From NCBI GenBank assembly GCA_037576215.1, contig JBANDB010000001.1:8370001-8434000 (forward strand): a DNA stretch of 64,000 nt, read 5' to 3'. The translations under genes and the position numbers were made by a program. The stretch is from Armillaria gallica (lineage: Eukaryota > Basidiomycota > Agaricomycetes > Agaricales > Physalacriaceae). Position 1 is the stretch's first letter; each line of letters starts with the position of its first letter. The notes below the pieces were generated by a model that made no database searches, was not told where the DNA came from, and saw only the letters and a program-made list of their open reading frames with translations. This document shows positions 54,967-64,000 of this stretch, one piece after another.

Positions 54967-56379
54967 GAACGTCAAGCTGTGGTCAAAGGCCCTGCGAATA
55001 GCACCTCTCAATGTGCAAAAGGCATGCCTAATGGCCCCACAAGGGCTGTGTCCACAAATCCATATGGAACACGCATGAATCCAAATACGCAACTCACAGC
55101 AGACATACCCAGCATCCATGCATGGGGCACGAGGACATCTGACAGCAAACCACCGCCTGAACCCATCCCAATTGATGCACGCCCCACTCGGAATCCTATT
55201 GTGTCTGAAATGGAAGATGTCGAAATGACAAATAGCTTACCTCCGGCAGTGGTGGGACAGAATCCAAGCACCACCCTGAGTGAGGATGTCATTGCGAAAC
55301 GAAGAGCCGAAAGACAGCCATTGATTACCAAGAAGTTTGAAGCCGATAGCCTCATGCGATTGACGCTGAATGCTCCTGTGACGGTATCAATGGGGGAACT
55401 TATGGCTTGTAGTCCTGAATTGTGTAAACGCATTGTCAGAGAACTACAATACTGCAGTGTGAGAATAGCTGAACCCCTAGAAACTGGGAGTAGTCATTAC
55501 CTGGACGTGTCAGACTCGGAGCCAGCCAAAGTCAATCTGGTGAGAATGGATCTGATACGAGAGCAGCCGATAATGAGAGCTCCACTGATAGTAATATCGG
55601 TAAACCTGGGAATCGGAGGAAGGCAGTTAATTGTGAAAGCTATTGTTGATTCCGGGTCAGAAATCAACATAGTATGCCAATCCGTGGCACGAGAACTCAA
55701 TAAGCAATATCCTATAACACCACTGCGAGAAATTCGGTGTTCAGACGCGAACGGAAACGAAGGCACACTTCATGGACAATTCAATAATGTCTATATTCAT
55801 CAAGCTAGCATCGTTACAAACGCGGTATTCTTCGTAGGCAGTTATAACGTTGGATTTCAGCTTCTGCTAGGGTGACCATGGATCCGAGGGAATTTGGTAT
55901 CCGTAGACGAACACGTTGAAGGGACATACCTAGTGTATGCCAACCCAGCGAGCCCTAAAGAATATACAGAGCTACTTGTCGTCGATGAGAAATGGGAAGC
56001 TGGAGTCAATGGAATGGCACCGACCTTATTGGCGCAAACAAGCAATGTAAAATTCCAGGGATCCTGGAAAATAGATGAAGGTCAGGAAGTCGTCGAGATA
56101 GGATCGCCAGTCACGTACTGGTCATTTCTGGCTATGCAAAACCCTTATCCTGGCATACCCTCCACCACGCCACAGTCCTTCCATCAGATGAATCGAAGCT
56201 TAGAGACACCCAGAGCAACGAGACGTCGTGCCCTCGAACACCTGAGACACCGAGAAATCTGTACAGCCAATGATATGCTGTCCCAATCTCTGTTTCAGAA
56301 CCAGGATACTGCGAGACGAAGTACAGCGTACCGAAATCGAAATGCAGAACGATGGAGTTACGCGTTGAAGGCACTGTAA
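54967..56379 (+). pseudogene. gypsy aspartic protease region
   Basis: Same frame as gag. The active-site motif IVDSGSEINIV lies near 55642-55674. The usual agaricomycete end LLLG-stop-PWIRGNLVSVDEHVEG follows, the stop at 55873 standing where the family has Arg. TAA at 56377 separates it from the extra region. In related elements this part cleaves the polyprotein. Confidence 0.8.
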
Positions 56380-59300
56380 AGACATTGGGACCCCTTCAAA
56401 CGAGACAAAGATATCAGACTCACAGTGCCGAACCAGTACCCTGTGGGGAATCAAGAAGTAACCCTATACAATCGGATACGCGGAGAACGCGTGCAATACC
56501 CCAGAGCTAGGCTACCATTGTGGTCAGTATTAGGACTGCCACCTGATACCAATGATGAAAGTAAAACTTACTTTTGTTCCCAGCAGGATATTTTTGACGC
56601 GTTTGAAACAGAGATCAGACGACTGAGCGAGATATTGAGGAAAAGGAAAAGATTTCGCGAGTATAAAGAGCGAGCAGAAAGAAGGAAACGGAAAAACAAA
56701 CCATCGTATGATTATTCAAGCCCCCAAACACAACTCGAACCATTACAGATGCCGCAGCCAATGCCGATTTATTCTGCGGACCGGGACATCCGGAATCGTC
56801 TGCGGGCCATCACAAATGAGGCAGAAGATGAAGACCCTGTCACTATTATTCCTCCCAACCGTGTATCTCGACCAGCACCACTATCCCACTCTGCTGAATA
56901 CTTCCCCATCCTCGACTCCACAGGACGAACACAACTTAGCTTCTTACGCAACTCCCTATCCCATCCCGACGTCACTACTGCCGATTCCTTTCACGCTATT
57001 CTCCTCACGGCAAACAATGCCCTGCGCCTCGAAACCGATATGTTTGATGGCCAACGACTCCAACGCACACACGCATTTAATGCGACCCTTGCCGAGTTAC
57101 AAGGGCCAGATGCAGAACCCATCTCATCACACGTAGGACACGCAGTAATATTATTTTTTCCAGGGGAATACGAACGTAAGTCATTATCCCCTGATAAGAA
57201 AGCAAAGGTTTATCGTGTTGTAGCACGCTTGGGAGAAGCAATTACAGTACACGGACGCTACAATGGAAGGGACTCGGACAGCGACGACGTGTCCTCAAGC
57301 TCGGAGGGATACGACTCCTCCATCAACTCCGCACTGGAAACGGGCAACGAGAGCTCGAGCGATTCCGTCGCGCAAGTTCAAAGAACTATGCCTCAACCAC
57401 GCCTAATTTCTAGCCCAACCAACGCAACAGCGGGAAGCAGCAGAGCACCGTCTGCTCGCCACGTCATTGACGACATCGAGGCCCAGGCCATGGCGGAGAA
57501 AGGTAGGCTAGTACACACCTTTGTGTGCCGACTTTCCTCTGACCCTTGGAACCGTCCAGCTATTGCGCAGTCCCCGCCAAATCAGTTCATCAACGAGGAC
57601 CACCCCCTCCATCTTGTGCTACCTCCAATGTTTCTTGTCTTGACCATGCGTATTATTCAAATCAAGAGGGACGAAGCCTGCGAAATATTTCGCATTCCTA
57701 CTGACTACGGCCTCGTAATGCGCCTGAATGAGCCTCAATTGACGCGTCGAATGAGCGAGCTACCTCGTGAAATGGGGCTACGCATGGACTACACAACGCG
57801 TACTCTAATCAAAGCAGTCAACGAGAAGGGATGCGCATTACTGCTGCATAACCCACTCTTCCTCATCACCCTCCATCAGACCCTCTTCCCTTGCCGTGCT
57901 AGCTCTAGCGACGACACACCTGTCTCTCACAGGATGCTGTACTTCCGACCAGAGTTTTTCACTCTCGAAGGATCGGGAATCACTGCCAGGGATACACCCT
58001 TGACAGACTTGCCTCCAGGGCTAATCAGTGTGGATAGTTCTGACCCCGAGGATGGAGAGATCATGAGTCCAAGGATCTTACCCCCAGGTTCATCGAACGT
58101 CGATGACTGCGACGTGATACCGACGATGCAAGCAACGGAGACCTCAGAAGATAGCGAGGAACAAGCTTTGCCACCTTCATATTCAATGGGTATGTGTAAT
58201 AAAATCTTATTTTATTCTTCCAACACGCTAAAAAGCTTCAACACCTTTGCAGATAAAATGGATAGCTCTTCCGTGCAGGCCACGGCTAGCCTCCATCGAT
58301 CTCTGACACCTATACCTGGGCGTCGACAGCAAATAAGCCAACTCTCGTCGTCCTTGATGCCCATTGAGGAATCCTCGCAGTCGGCAAGTCTCGCCCAAGT
58401 ATATCTCACCCAGGTACATTCACCTATAGTGTCCGATACTCCTTTGAAGCATATGGTATCCTTGCCAGTGCTCAACAAGGATGCGATAATGCTACAGGAT
58501 CAAGACTTAGATCCTTGCATTCGGCGCAAGAACATCGAGCTTGTACCTGAAGATTTTGAGCTAGAGGAGCACTCTAAGCACGATCTTTGGAAGGTAGATA
58601 CCTCCACGAACACGCCGACTCTCCGTCTTGACTTACGACTGAGTCAGAACCCAGACGTCTACGCTTCGACGTCCTCAGACTCAGAGCAAGACTCGTCTCC
58701 AGCACGAGCCTATTCTGGGGCTCGAAGCATCGACCTGTCATCTCCCATCCATGAAGATTCTCCCCCAGAAGATTCTTCCTCCCCATCTTCAGGCCAAATC
58801 GACAGCAGCAACGATGCCTATGCTTACTCTCCCTTGAGCCTTGACGAGATGCGCCGAGGGAACCTCAAATCAGTATTTTACAAGCTGGAACCCGTACGCA
58901 TTGGACCTGCTACGACCTTAGTACGCGCAACACAAGCATACCTACCCAAGCACTACGTTATTCGGACCTCGGAATTCGATGAGCAAGGCCGAAACAATGC
59001 CTTCACGTACATTACTCGCAAACACGATGATCAATGGTGTCGAGCCTTCGAGTTCATACCTATGGACAACGGACCACTCTCCCCTCCACCATACAACAGC
59101 GCCGAGTACCCTTTCCGTTTCCAAATCATCCATCATTTTCAAGGGGCCAACGATAATAGCCCATTACACGACGAGTTCAATGGACTCATTCCACCTTCGC
59201 ATGAAAAATATTCGAGCATTCGTGGAACCGAGGAATTCAAGATCTCGACCTTAGCAATCAAGGTTCACGAGTTTTTGCGGGACCTTGACGTCGAAGTAGC

Positions 59301-60252
59301 GGACTGGGCAGTAGGCCACCCACGAATGACACAAGAAGAGTTGGAAAACATATGCATCAAGATATTTGAAGAAAGGAACGAGCGAAGTCGTTTGATGCAC
59401 CTAGGAAGGTGGGGAAAGCAGATGCGTGCTCACAGGAAGGAAGACAAAGTTCAGGCTAGAAGACTGGTAAGCATCCCTGATCTTCTAGAAGAGGTTCTTC
59501 ACAATCTTCGGCAGGTGCAGAATCTAGATAACGGGGTAGAAACCACTGTTCCCTCGCCTGCTATCGTCACGTTCCTTGAAAAATGGGAACTTGGACCAGC
59601 TCAAGAACAGGTCACGGTGGGGAAACGGATTATTTCATATATCCAGACCTACAATCTTTTCGAAGATGACGGTCCGTACACCTTCCTCGATAGTACTAAA
59701 TCCATGGACTCTTCCGTGCGCACTAACCCTTGGGGCCCCGTCATCAGCAAGATACGTGTAACTCGTATCTGTATTAGAAGACTTTTAGGCCTCATTGTGA
59801 AGCAGCTCGTCCTCAGTCAGTGGCGAGACTCCATTGACAGGCTTAGCCCCGAGGACGATACTCGCCATTATTTCTATTGGCATTGCAATTCATTTCGCTA
59901 CCTCGATAGCCGTTATACGTCGTATATGCAAGGCTTTAATTGCTGTTGCATTCACAACGACCCTCAAACCGGTGCACCTCGGGAGCCACGTACGCCCAGG
60001 AATCCCTTGCTTACGGTCGACGAGGACGAATTGTTATTCCACGCGACAGCCATATTCGAGCATGAGGGACGCGGTGAGCTTTCTAACAATATTAGGTTTG
60101 CATGCGGTGCAGAATGCTTCATGGCCGACGAAGTTCGCAAACTATTCGAGAAAGGATATATCGACTCAACAGTATATTATGATGATGAAGGACATCACCG
60201 TTCCTTTCGAGGAGATGACTACGACCTTCATTACTACGATGAAGAGGATTGA
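56380..60252 (+). CDS. Extra open reading frame between protease and RT, unknown
   Basis: About 1290 codons open without a stop, in the same frame as gag and protease. There is no convincing ATG start; it looks like a continuation of ORF1. I do not recognise it. The first 100 residues are charged (LRKRKRFREYKERAERRKRK). A Ser/Asp/Pro-rich middle follows, then a better-structured C-terminal third with FEFIPMDNGPLSPPPYN, a Cys cluster GFNCCCIHND and later FACGAEC, and an acidic end DDYDLHYYDEED. CpG is clearly denser here than in gag or pol. A GT-AG pair in frame (58190-58252) looks like a 63-bp intron. It could be a captured host gene or an element-specific domain. Confidence 0.6.
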   Translation, partial: RHWDPFKRDKDIRLTVPNQYPVGNQEVTLYNRIRGERVQYPRARLPLWSVLGLPPDTNDESKTYFCSQQDIFDAFETEIRRLSEILRKRKRFREYKERAERRKRKNKPSYDYSSPQTQLEPLQMPQPMPIYSADRDIRNRLRAITNEAEDEDPVTIIPPNRVSRPAPLSHSAEYFPILDSTGRTQLSFLRNSLSHPDVTTADSFHAILLTANNALRLETDMFDGQRLQRTHAFNATLAELQGPDAEPISSHVGHAVILFFPGEYERKSLSPDKKAKVYRVVARLGEAITVHGRYNGRDSDSDDVSSSSEGYDSSINSALETGNESSSDSVAQVQRTMPQPRLISSPTNATAGSSRAPSARHVIDDIEAQAMAEKGRLVHTFVCRLSSDPWNRPAIAQSPPNQFINEDHPLHLVLPPMFLVLTMRIIQIKRDEACEIFRIPTDYGLVMRLNEPQLTRRMSELPREMGLRMDYTTRTLIKAVNEKGCALLLHNPLFLITLHQTLFPCRASSSDDTPVSHRMLYFRPEFFTLEGSGITARDTPLTDLPPGLISVDSSDPEDGEIMSPRILPPGSSNVDDCDVIPTMQATETSEDSEEQALPPSYSMGMCNKILFYSSNTLKSFNTFADKMDSSSVQATASLHRSLTPIPGRRQQISQLSSSLMPIEESSQSASLAQVYLTQVHSPIVSDTPLKHMVSLPVLNKDAIMLQDQDLDPCIRRKNIELVPEDFELEEHSKHDLWKVDTSTNTPTLRLDLRLSQNPDVYASTSSDSEQDSSPARAYSGARSIDLSSPIHEDSPPEDSSSPSSGQIDSSNDAYAYSPLSLDEMRRGNLKSVFYKLEPVRIGPATTLVRATQAYLPKHYVIRTSEFDEQGRNNAFTYITRKHDDQWCRAFEFIPMDNGPLSPPPYNSAEYPFRFQIIHHFQGANDNSPLHDEFNGLIPPSHEKYSSIRGTEEFKISTLAIKVHEFLRDLDVEVADWAVGHPRMTQEELENICIKIFEERNERSRLMHLGRWGKQMRAHRKEDKVQARRLVSIPDLLEEVLHNLRQVQNLDNGVETTVPSPAIVTFLEKWELGPAQEQVTVGKRIISYIQTYNLFEDDGPYTFLDSTKSMDSSVRTNPWGPVISKIRVTRICIRRLLGLIVKQLVLSQWRDSIDRLSPEDDTRHYFYWHCNSFRYLDSRYTSYMQGFNCCCIHNDPQTGAPREPRTPRNPLLTVDEDELLFHATAIFEHEGRGELSNNIRFACGAECFMADEVRKLFEKGYIDSTVYYDDEGHHRSFRGDDYDLHYYDEED
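58190..58252 (+). other. Candidate intron inside the extra ORF
   Basis: The donor GTATGTG, a CGCTAAAA branch-like site and the acceptor CCTTTGCAG bound 63 bp of AT-rich DNA. Its length is a multiple of three and it holds no stop in frame, so the frame is open spliced or unspliced. Confidence 0.5.
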
Positions 60253-60370
60253 TAAGGTACTATCAATCTCTTTGTTCCCTGCGGAGAACTCGCTGACTAT
60301 TCTGCTAGATATTTTACCATGTTACTTCTCAATTCCGATTTCTTTCTTTTATTTGATAATACTTACTGTG

Positions 60371-60550
60371 CATTCATACCCCCAGACAATTTCGTTTATT
60401 CTTTTACTTACCGTGCATTCATACCCCCAGACAATTTCGTTTACTTCTTTATTTACTGAGCATTCATACCCCCAGACTATTTCGTTTAACTACTCACTTA
60501 CCGCGCATTCATACCCCCAGACACTTTCGTTTACGTCTCTGAATCTTACT
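60371..60550 (+). repeat. 45-bp tandem repeat, four units
   Basis: CATTCATACCCCCAGAC starts at 60371, 60416, 60461 and 60506, an exact 45-bp period. In the frame of ORF2 it encodes the 15-residue unit HSYPQTISF plus six variable residues. It lies between the extra ORF stop and the likely ORF2 start. Confidence 0.9.
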
Positions 60551-60591
60551 ACTACTTATATATTACTGAGCCAATGGAATCCGACAACTTT

Positions 60592-63500
60592 TATGGCCAC
60601 ACGTCAACTTGTAAACCAAGCTCGAAAGAAAGAGCAAGGCCTACAGTACTTGACAACGAGCTTCGAACCGAGAATTTGGACACCGCCGAAAACCAAGCAA
60701 TTATGCAAATTATTTTGGTCCTTTTATTTTCGGGTTTCCGATACTCAGGTCTATGAAGAACATAAGTCAGGAAATATTCCTGAACTAACATGGAGAAGGA
60801 AAAGAAGAATATTACATGACCAAAAGGAGAAATGGCGGCATTATTTGCAGCCATGTGAAGATGATGAAGAAAACCAAGTGTATACAATCCAGGATTACCC
60901 ATTCGAAGAAGGAGACATTATTGTTGTACCTGACGAAGATCTCTTTTGGATCAGAGAAGAAATCCAAACATCGTGTGCCCGTGCATTCACCATGTACAAA
61001 CGAGTTGATCAAAAGGTCAAACCAGTATCCACGACCTTCCCTGAAGAAGCACGAGTGCGCCAAACCATTCCACAAAATCCTTTGTTGACTCTAGAAACAC
61101 TACCAACAAATCCACCTGACTTCCAGTCCACAGAACGACTGACAGAGGAACGTATGAAGGAATTGAATGTGAATCAGGATAATTTCCTTTGGCCAGAAGA
61201 AGAAAAGCTATTCAAACACGTGTTGAAATTGAATGAGCAAACTCTTCCATATGAGGAAAAAGACCGAGGAACATTCAGTCAAGAATATTTCTCTGACTAC
61301 ATTATGCCTGTCATCGAACATACCCCCTGGGAGTACAAGAATATTCCCATACCACCTGGAATTAGGCAAAAAGTCATAGAATTCCTGAAAAGTAAAATCG
61401 AAGCAGGAGTCTACGAAGCTAGCCAGTCATCATATCGGAGCAGATGGTTCTGCATTCTAAAGAAGAGTGGTGCCTTATGATTGATCCATGATCTGCAGCC
61501 CCTTAACAAGATTTCAATACGTGATGCGGGACAAATTCCTGAACCTGATGACTTCATAGAACCATATGGAGGATGTCAATGCTACACCATGTTCGACATG
61601 TTTTGGGGATTTGATGCAAGAAAAGTTGATGTTAGGTCAAGAGACTTAACTGCTTTCTACACACCCCTAGGATTGTTGCGCATTACAGCATTGCCCATGG
61701 GCTACACCAATTCACCCGCAGAATTTCAGAATTGCATGGTATTCATCTTACAAGATGAAATTCCCCATGTGGCCAATATCTTTATTGATGACCTTCCTAT
61801 CAGAGAACCTCAAACCCGATATTTGAATGCTGATGGTCAACCAAGCACAATTCCTGAAAATCCAGGAATACGACAGTTTATCTGGGAGCATGCCAATGAT
61901 GTTCACAGAATAATGCATCGTGTAAAATATGCCGGTGGGACCTTCTCACCAAAGAAGACACAAATCTGCTGCCCCAGTGTTATAATATTAGGACAGCTAT
62001 GTTCTGCTGAAGGAAGACATCCCGAAGATGGGCGAGTCAAGAAGATTTTGAACTGGCCAGTGCTGAAAACCAGCACAGAGGTTAGGGGTTTCTTAGGACT
62101 GTGTGGAACTGTCCGAATTTGGATAAAAGACTATTCCAAACTTGCATGGCCACTAATAGACCTAGTCAGGAAGAATTTTGAGTTTGATTGGGGAGATGCC
62201 CAAAAGGAGGCATTTGACGTACTGAAGAATCGAGTGAGCTCTGCTCCTGCCTTACGAGCCATTGACTACAAGTCCCAGTTACCCGTGTATCTATCAGTGG
62301 ATACTAGTCAGAAGGCCGTAGGCTTTATTCTCTCTCAAATTGATGAAAATGGTAAACAGAGACCAGCTCACTATGGATCTATTCCACTCAATGAACAAGA
62401 AAGCCAATATTCCCAGCCTAAATTGGAATTATATGGGCTATTCCGTGCCTTGCGTGCATGGAGAAAATATATTATTGGCCTTGAAAACTTCCATGTGGAA
62501 GTAGATGCCAAATATATTAAGGGAATGATAAGTGCTCCTGACATGCAACCTAATGCGGCAATGAATAGATGGATACAGGGGATATTATTATTTGATTTCA
62601 CTTTGATCCACATTCCCGGAATGAAGTTCCGAGGCCCAGATGCATTGTCCCGTCGAGACTTAGGGGAAAATGAGACACCTCCCCCTGAGGAATACGATGA
62701 TTCTTGGCTAGATGATATGACATTATTGGCATACATACCTGACCAAAAAGCAGTACAACAAATCGATACCTTCATACAACAAATCACTGCTGGAGCACCG
62801 GCCTGAGTTCTGCTGGGTCGCATGGAGCACACAAAAATACAAGACAACATGCTCAGGGAAATCAAAGAATTACATGAGGATCGCTCATTGCCAGTCAAAG
62901 CCACAGCAGCCACAGAAAAGAAATTCTATAAGAAAGCCTCACAGTATTATGTTACTCCAGATGGCCGAATGTTCAAACGGAACAAGGAGAAATCACCATT
63001 ACTGGTTGTTCTGGACCCTGACATCCGGAAAAGAATTCTTATAGAAGTGCATGATCAGCTAGGTCATAAAGGAGAACAAGCAGTCTATGATGTATTACGA
63101 ATCAGAACATTCTGGCCTGGAATGCGGACGGATGTGCACCAACATGTATCCTCATGTCATGAATGTCAGATTCGGCAGCTAACCCAAATGTTATTGCCAC
63201 CAACCATCTCTATGCCTGTAACCATATTTGAAAAAGTCTTCGTGGATGTCATGTTCATGAGTCCTCGTTCTAAGAACTATGGATACATTGTTTGTGCCAA
63301 AGATGACTTGACAGGTGTTGTTGAGGCTAGTCCCTTGATCAATAACAACTCAAAAGAACTGGCAAAATTCTTTTGGGAAAAGATTTACTGCCAATATGGC
63401 GCCATTGGACAAGTAGTCACCGACAATGGGCCTGAGGTAAAGGGAGCATTTGAAATACTGATCAGGAGACTGAATATACCTCACGTACGAGTGTCACCTT

Positions 63501-64000
63501 ACAACAAGCGGGCAGGAGGAGTAGTAGAACGAGGTCACTTCATACTATGAGAAGCAATGGTGAAAGCCTGCCCAAAGTGTGTTAAAGATGGAAAAATCAA
63601 GAATTGGCATAAATACTTAGATGCTGCAGTATTTGCAGACTGAGTCACTGTCAGCAGCATAACAGGATATTCCCCTTATTTCTTGCTGCATGGAGTGGAG
63701 CCATTATTGCCCTTTGATTTGATAGACACTACATTCATGGTAGAAGGATTCTGATCTGGGATGACAACATCTGATCTATTGGCCTTACGGATTTGGCAAC
63801 TCTCTCGACATGCAATCGATCTTGAAAAAGCTGCTGATGCTTTAAAAACAGCCCGACTCAATTCACGAGAACAGTTTATCAAACGATTTGAACACCGAAT
63901 ATTGAAAACCAAATACAAGCCTGGAGATCTGGTATTGGTTCAAAATAGCCGATTGGAGATGACAGTCAACCGATTTAAAACACATCCCCGATATTTGGGA
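60592..64000 (+). pseudogene. gypsy pol: reverse transcriptase, RNase H, integrase (partial)
   Basis: The likely start is ATG near 60592 (MATRQLVNQARKK). Blocks in order: RSRWFCILKKSGAL, LIHDLQPLNKISIRDA, YTMFDMFWGF, LPMGYTNSPAEFQN, the catalytic FIDD at 61781-61792, GFLGLCGTVRIWIKDYSKLA, RNase H (YLSVDTSQKAVGFILSQ, VEVDAKYIKGM, GPDALSRR), then integrase. Integrase has the HHCC finger (HDQLGHKG to CHECQ, about 63049-63165) and D, D, E residues at about 63245, 63422 and 63527. TGA stops at 61478, 62804, 63548, 63641 and 63752 break it. The frame continues past the window edge. Confidence 0.9.

Larger units (their letters stand above)
52058..64000 (+). mobile_element. Ty3/gypsy retrotransposon with extra ORF, 3' end outside window
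   Basis: The order is 5' LTR, primer site, gag, protease, extra coding region, 45-bp tandem repeats, reverse transcriptase, RNase H, integrase. The 3' LTR lies beyond the window. ORF1 (53068-60252) keeps one frame and ORF2 (from about 60592) another. Ten in-frame stops are seen, nine TGA and one TAA, so the copy is inactive. It inserted into the right arm of the inverted duplication; the left arm preserves the empty site. Confidence 0.9.

Noticed and set aside
53599..63754. Alternative genetic code with TGA as a sense codon
   Set aside because: Host-type genes here (NAPE-PLD, CxC5/CxC6) end in normal stops and contain no in-frame TGA; TGA occurs only in the decayed element and relics.

Overview
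The window looks like nuclear DNA of an agaricomycete (mushroom-forming basidiomycete). Genes carry many 45-60 bp GT-AG introns. The families present are typical of that group: a fungal DUF4436 membrane protein, KDZ transposases with their CxC2 and CxC5/CxC6 partner domains, a viroplasmin-domain protein, and a Ty3/gypsy element whose reverse transcriptase/RNase H region is of the agaricomycete type. Most of the window is mobile or duplicated DNA; only a few genes look intact.

Layout. 0.4-1.85 kb: an intact six-exon NAPE-PLD-type metallo-beta-lactamase gene (minus). 2.1-4.3 kb: an array of seven tRNA-like units. 4.3-6.4 kb: two decayed NAPE-PLD copies, then a perfect 35-bp hairpin. 8.0-9.5 kb: a DUF4436 gene (eight exons, one phase conflict). 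10.4-11.4 and 14.8-15.55 kb: two more NAPE-PLD relics in inverted orientation, flanking a 1182-bp Mutator-like element (copy 1) and a DUF4436 relic. 15.55-16.7 kb: the in-frame C-terminal half of a KDZ transposase. 19.2-20.9 kb: a decayed KDZ N-terminal half. 24.4-27.4 kb: a viroplasmin-domain gene with one in-frame TAG and a 2-kb intron that holds a B-box repeat array. 27.6-29.4 kb: an unrecognised, partly broken gene. 30-36 kb: MITEs and palindromic AT-rich repeats. 37.2-42 kb: an intact CxC5/CxC6 gene and an unrecognised multi-exon neighbour. 43.4-52.06 kb: a large degenerate inverted duplication holding NAPE-PLD relics, a solo LTR, tRNA-like units and the second, oppositely oriented copy of the Mutator-like element. 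52.06-64.0 kb: a gypsy element with its 5' LTR, running off the window edge, with a roughly 1290-codon extra reading frame between protease and reverse transcriptase.

Two results stand out. First, the two Mutator-like copies carry exchanged 9-bp target duplications: each half-site pairs with a half-site at the other copy. This fits recombination between the inverted copies flipping the 33 kb between them. An un-inserted paralogous site at 14.46-14.66 kb supports it. The same pattern could also be an assembly inversion. Second, the gypsy element has a long open extra coding region of unknown nature, with a candidate intron inside it, set in gag and pol frames broken almost only by TGA codons.

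Everything was read by eye. Splice sites are inferred from GT-AG signals and protein family patterns; no database search was possible.
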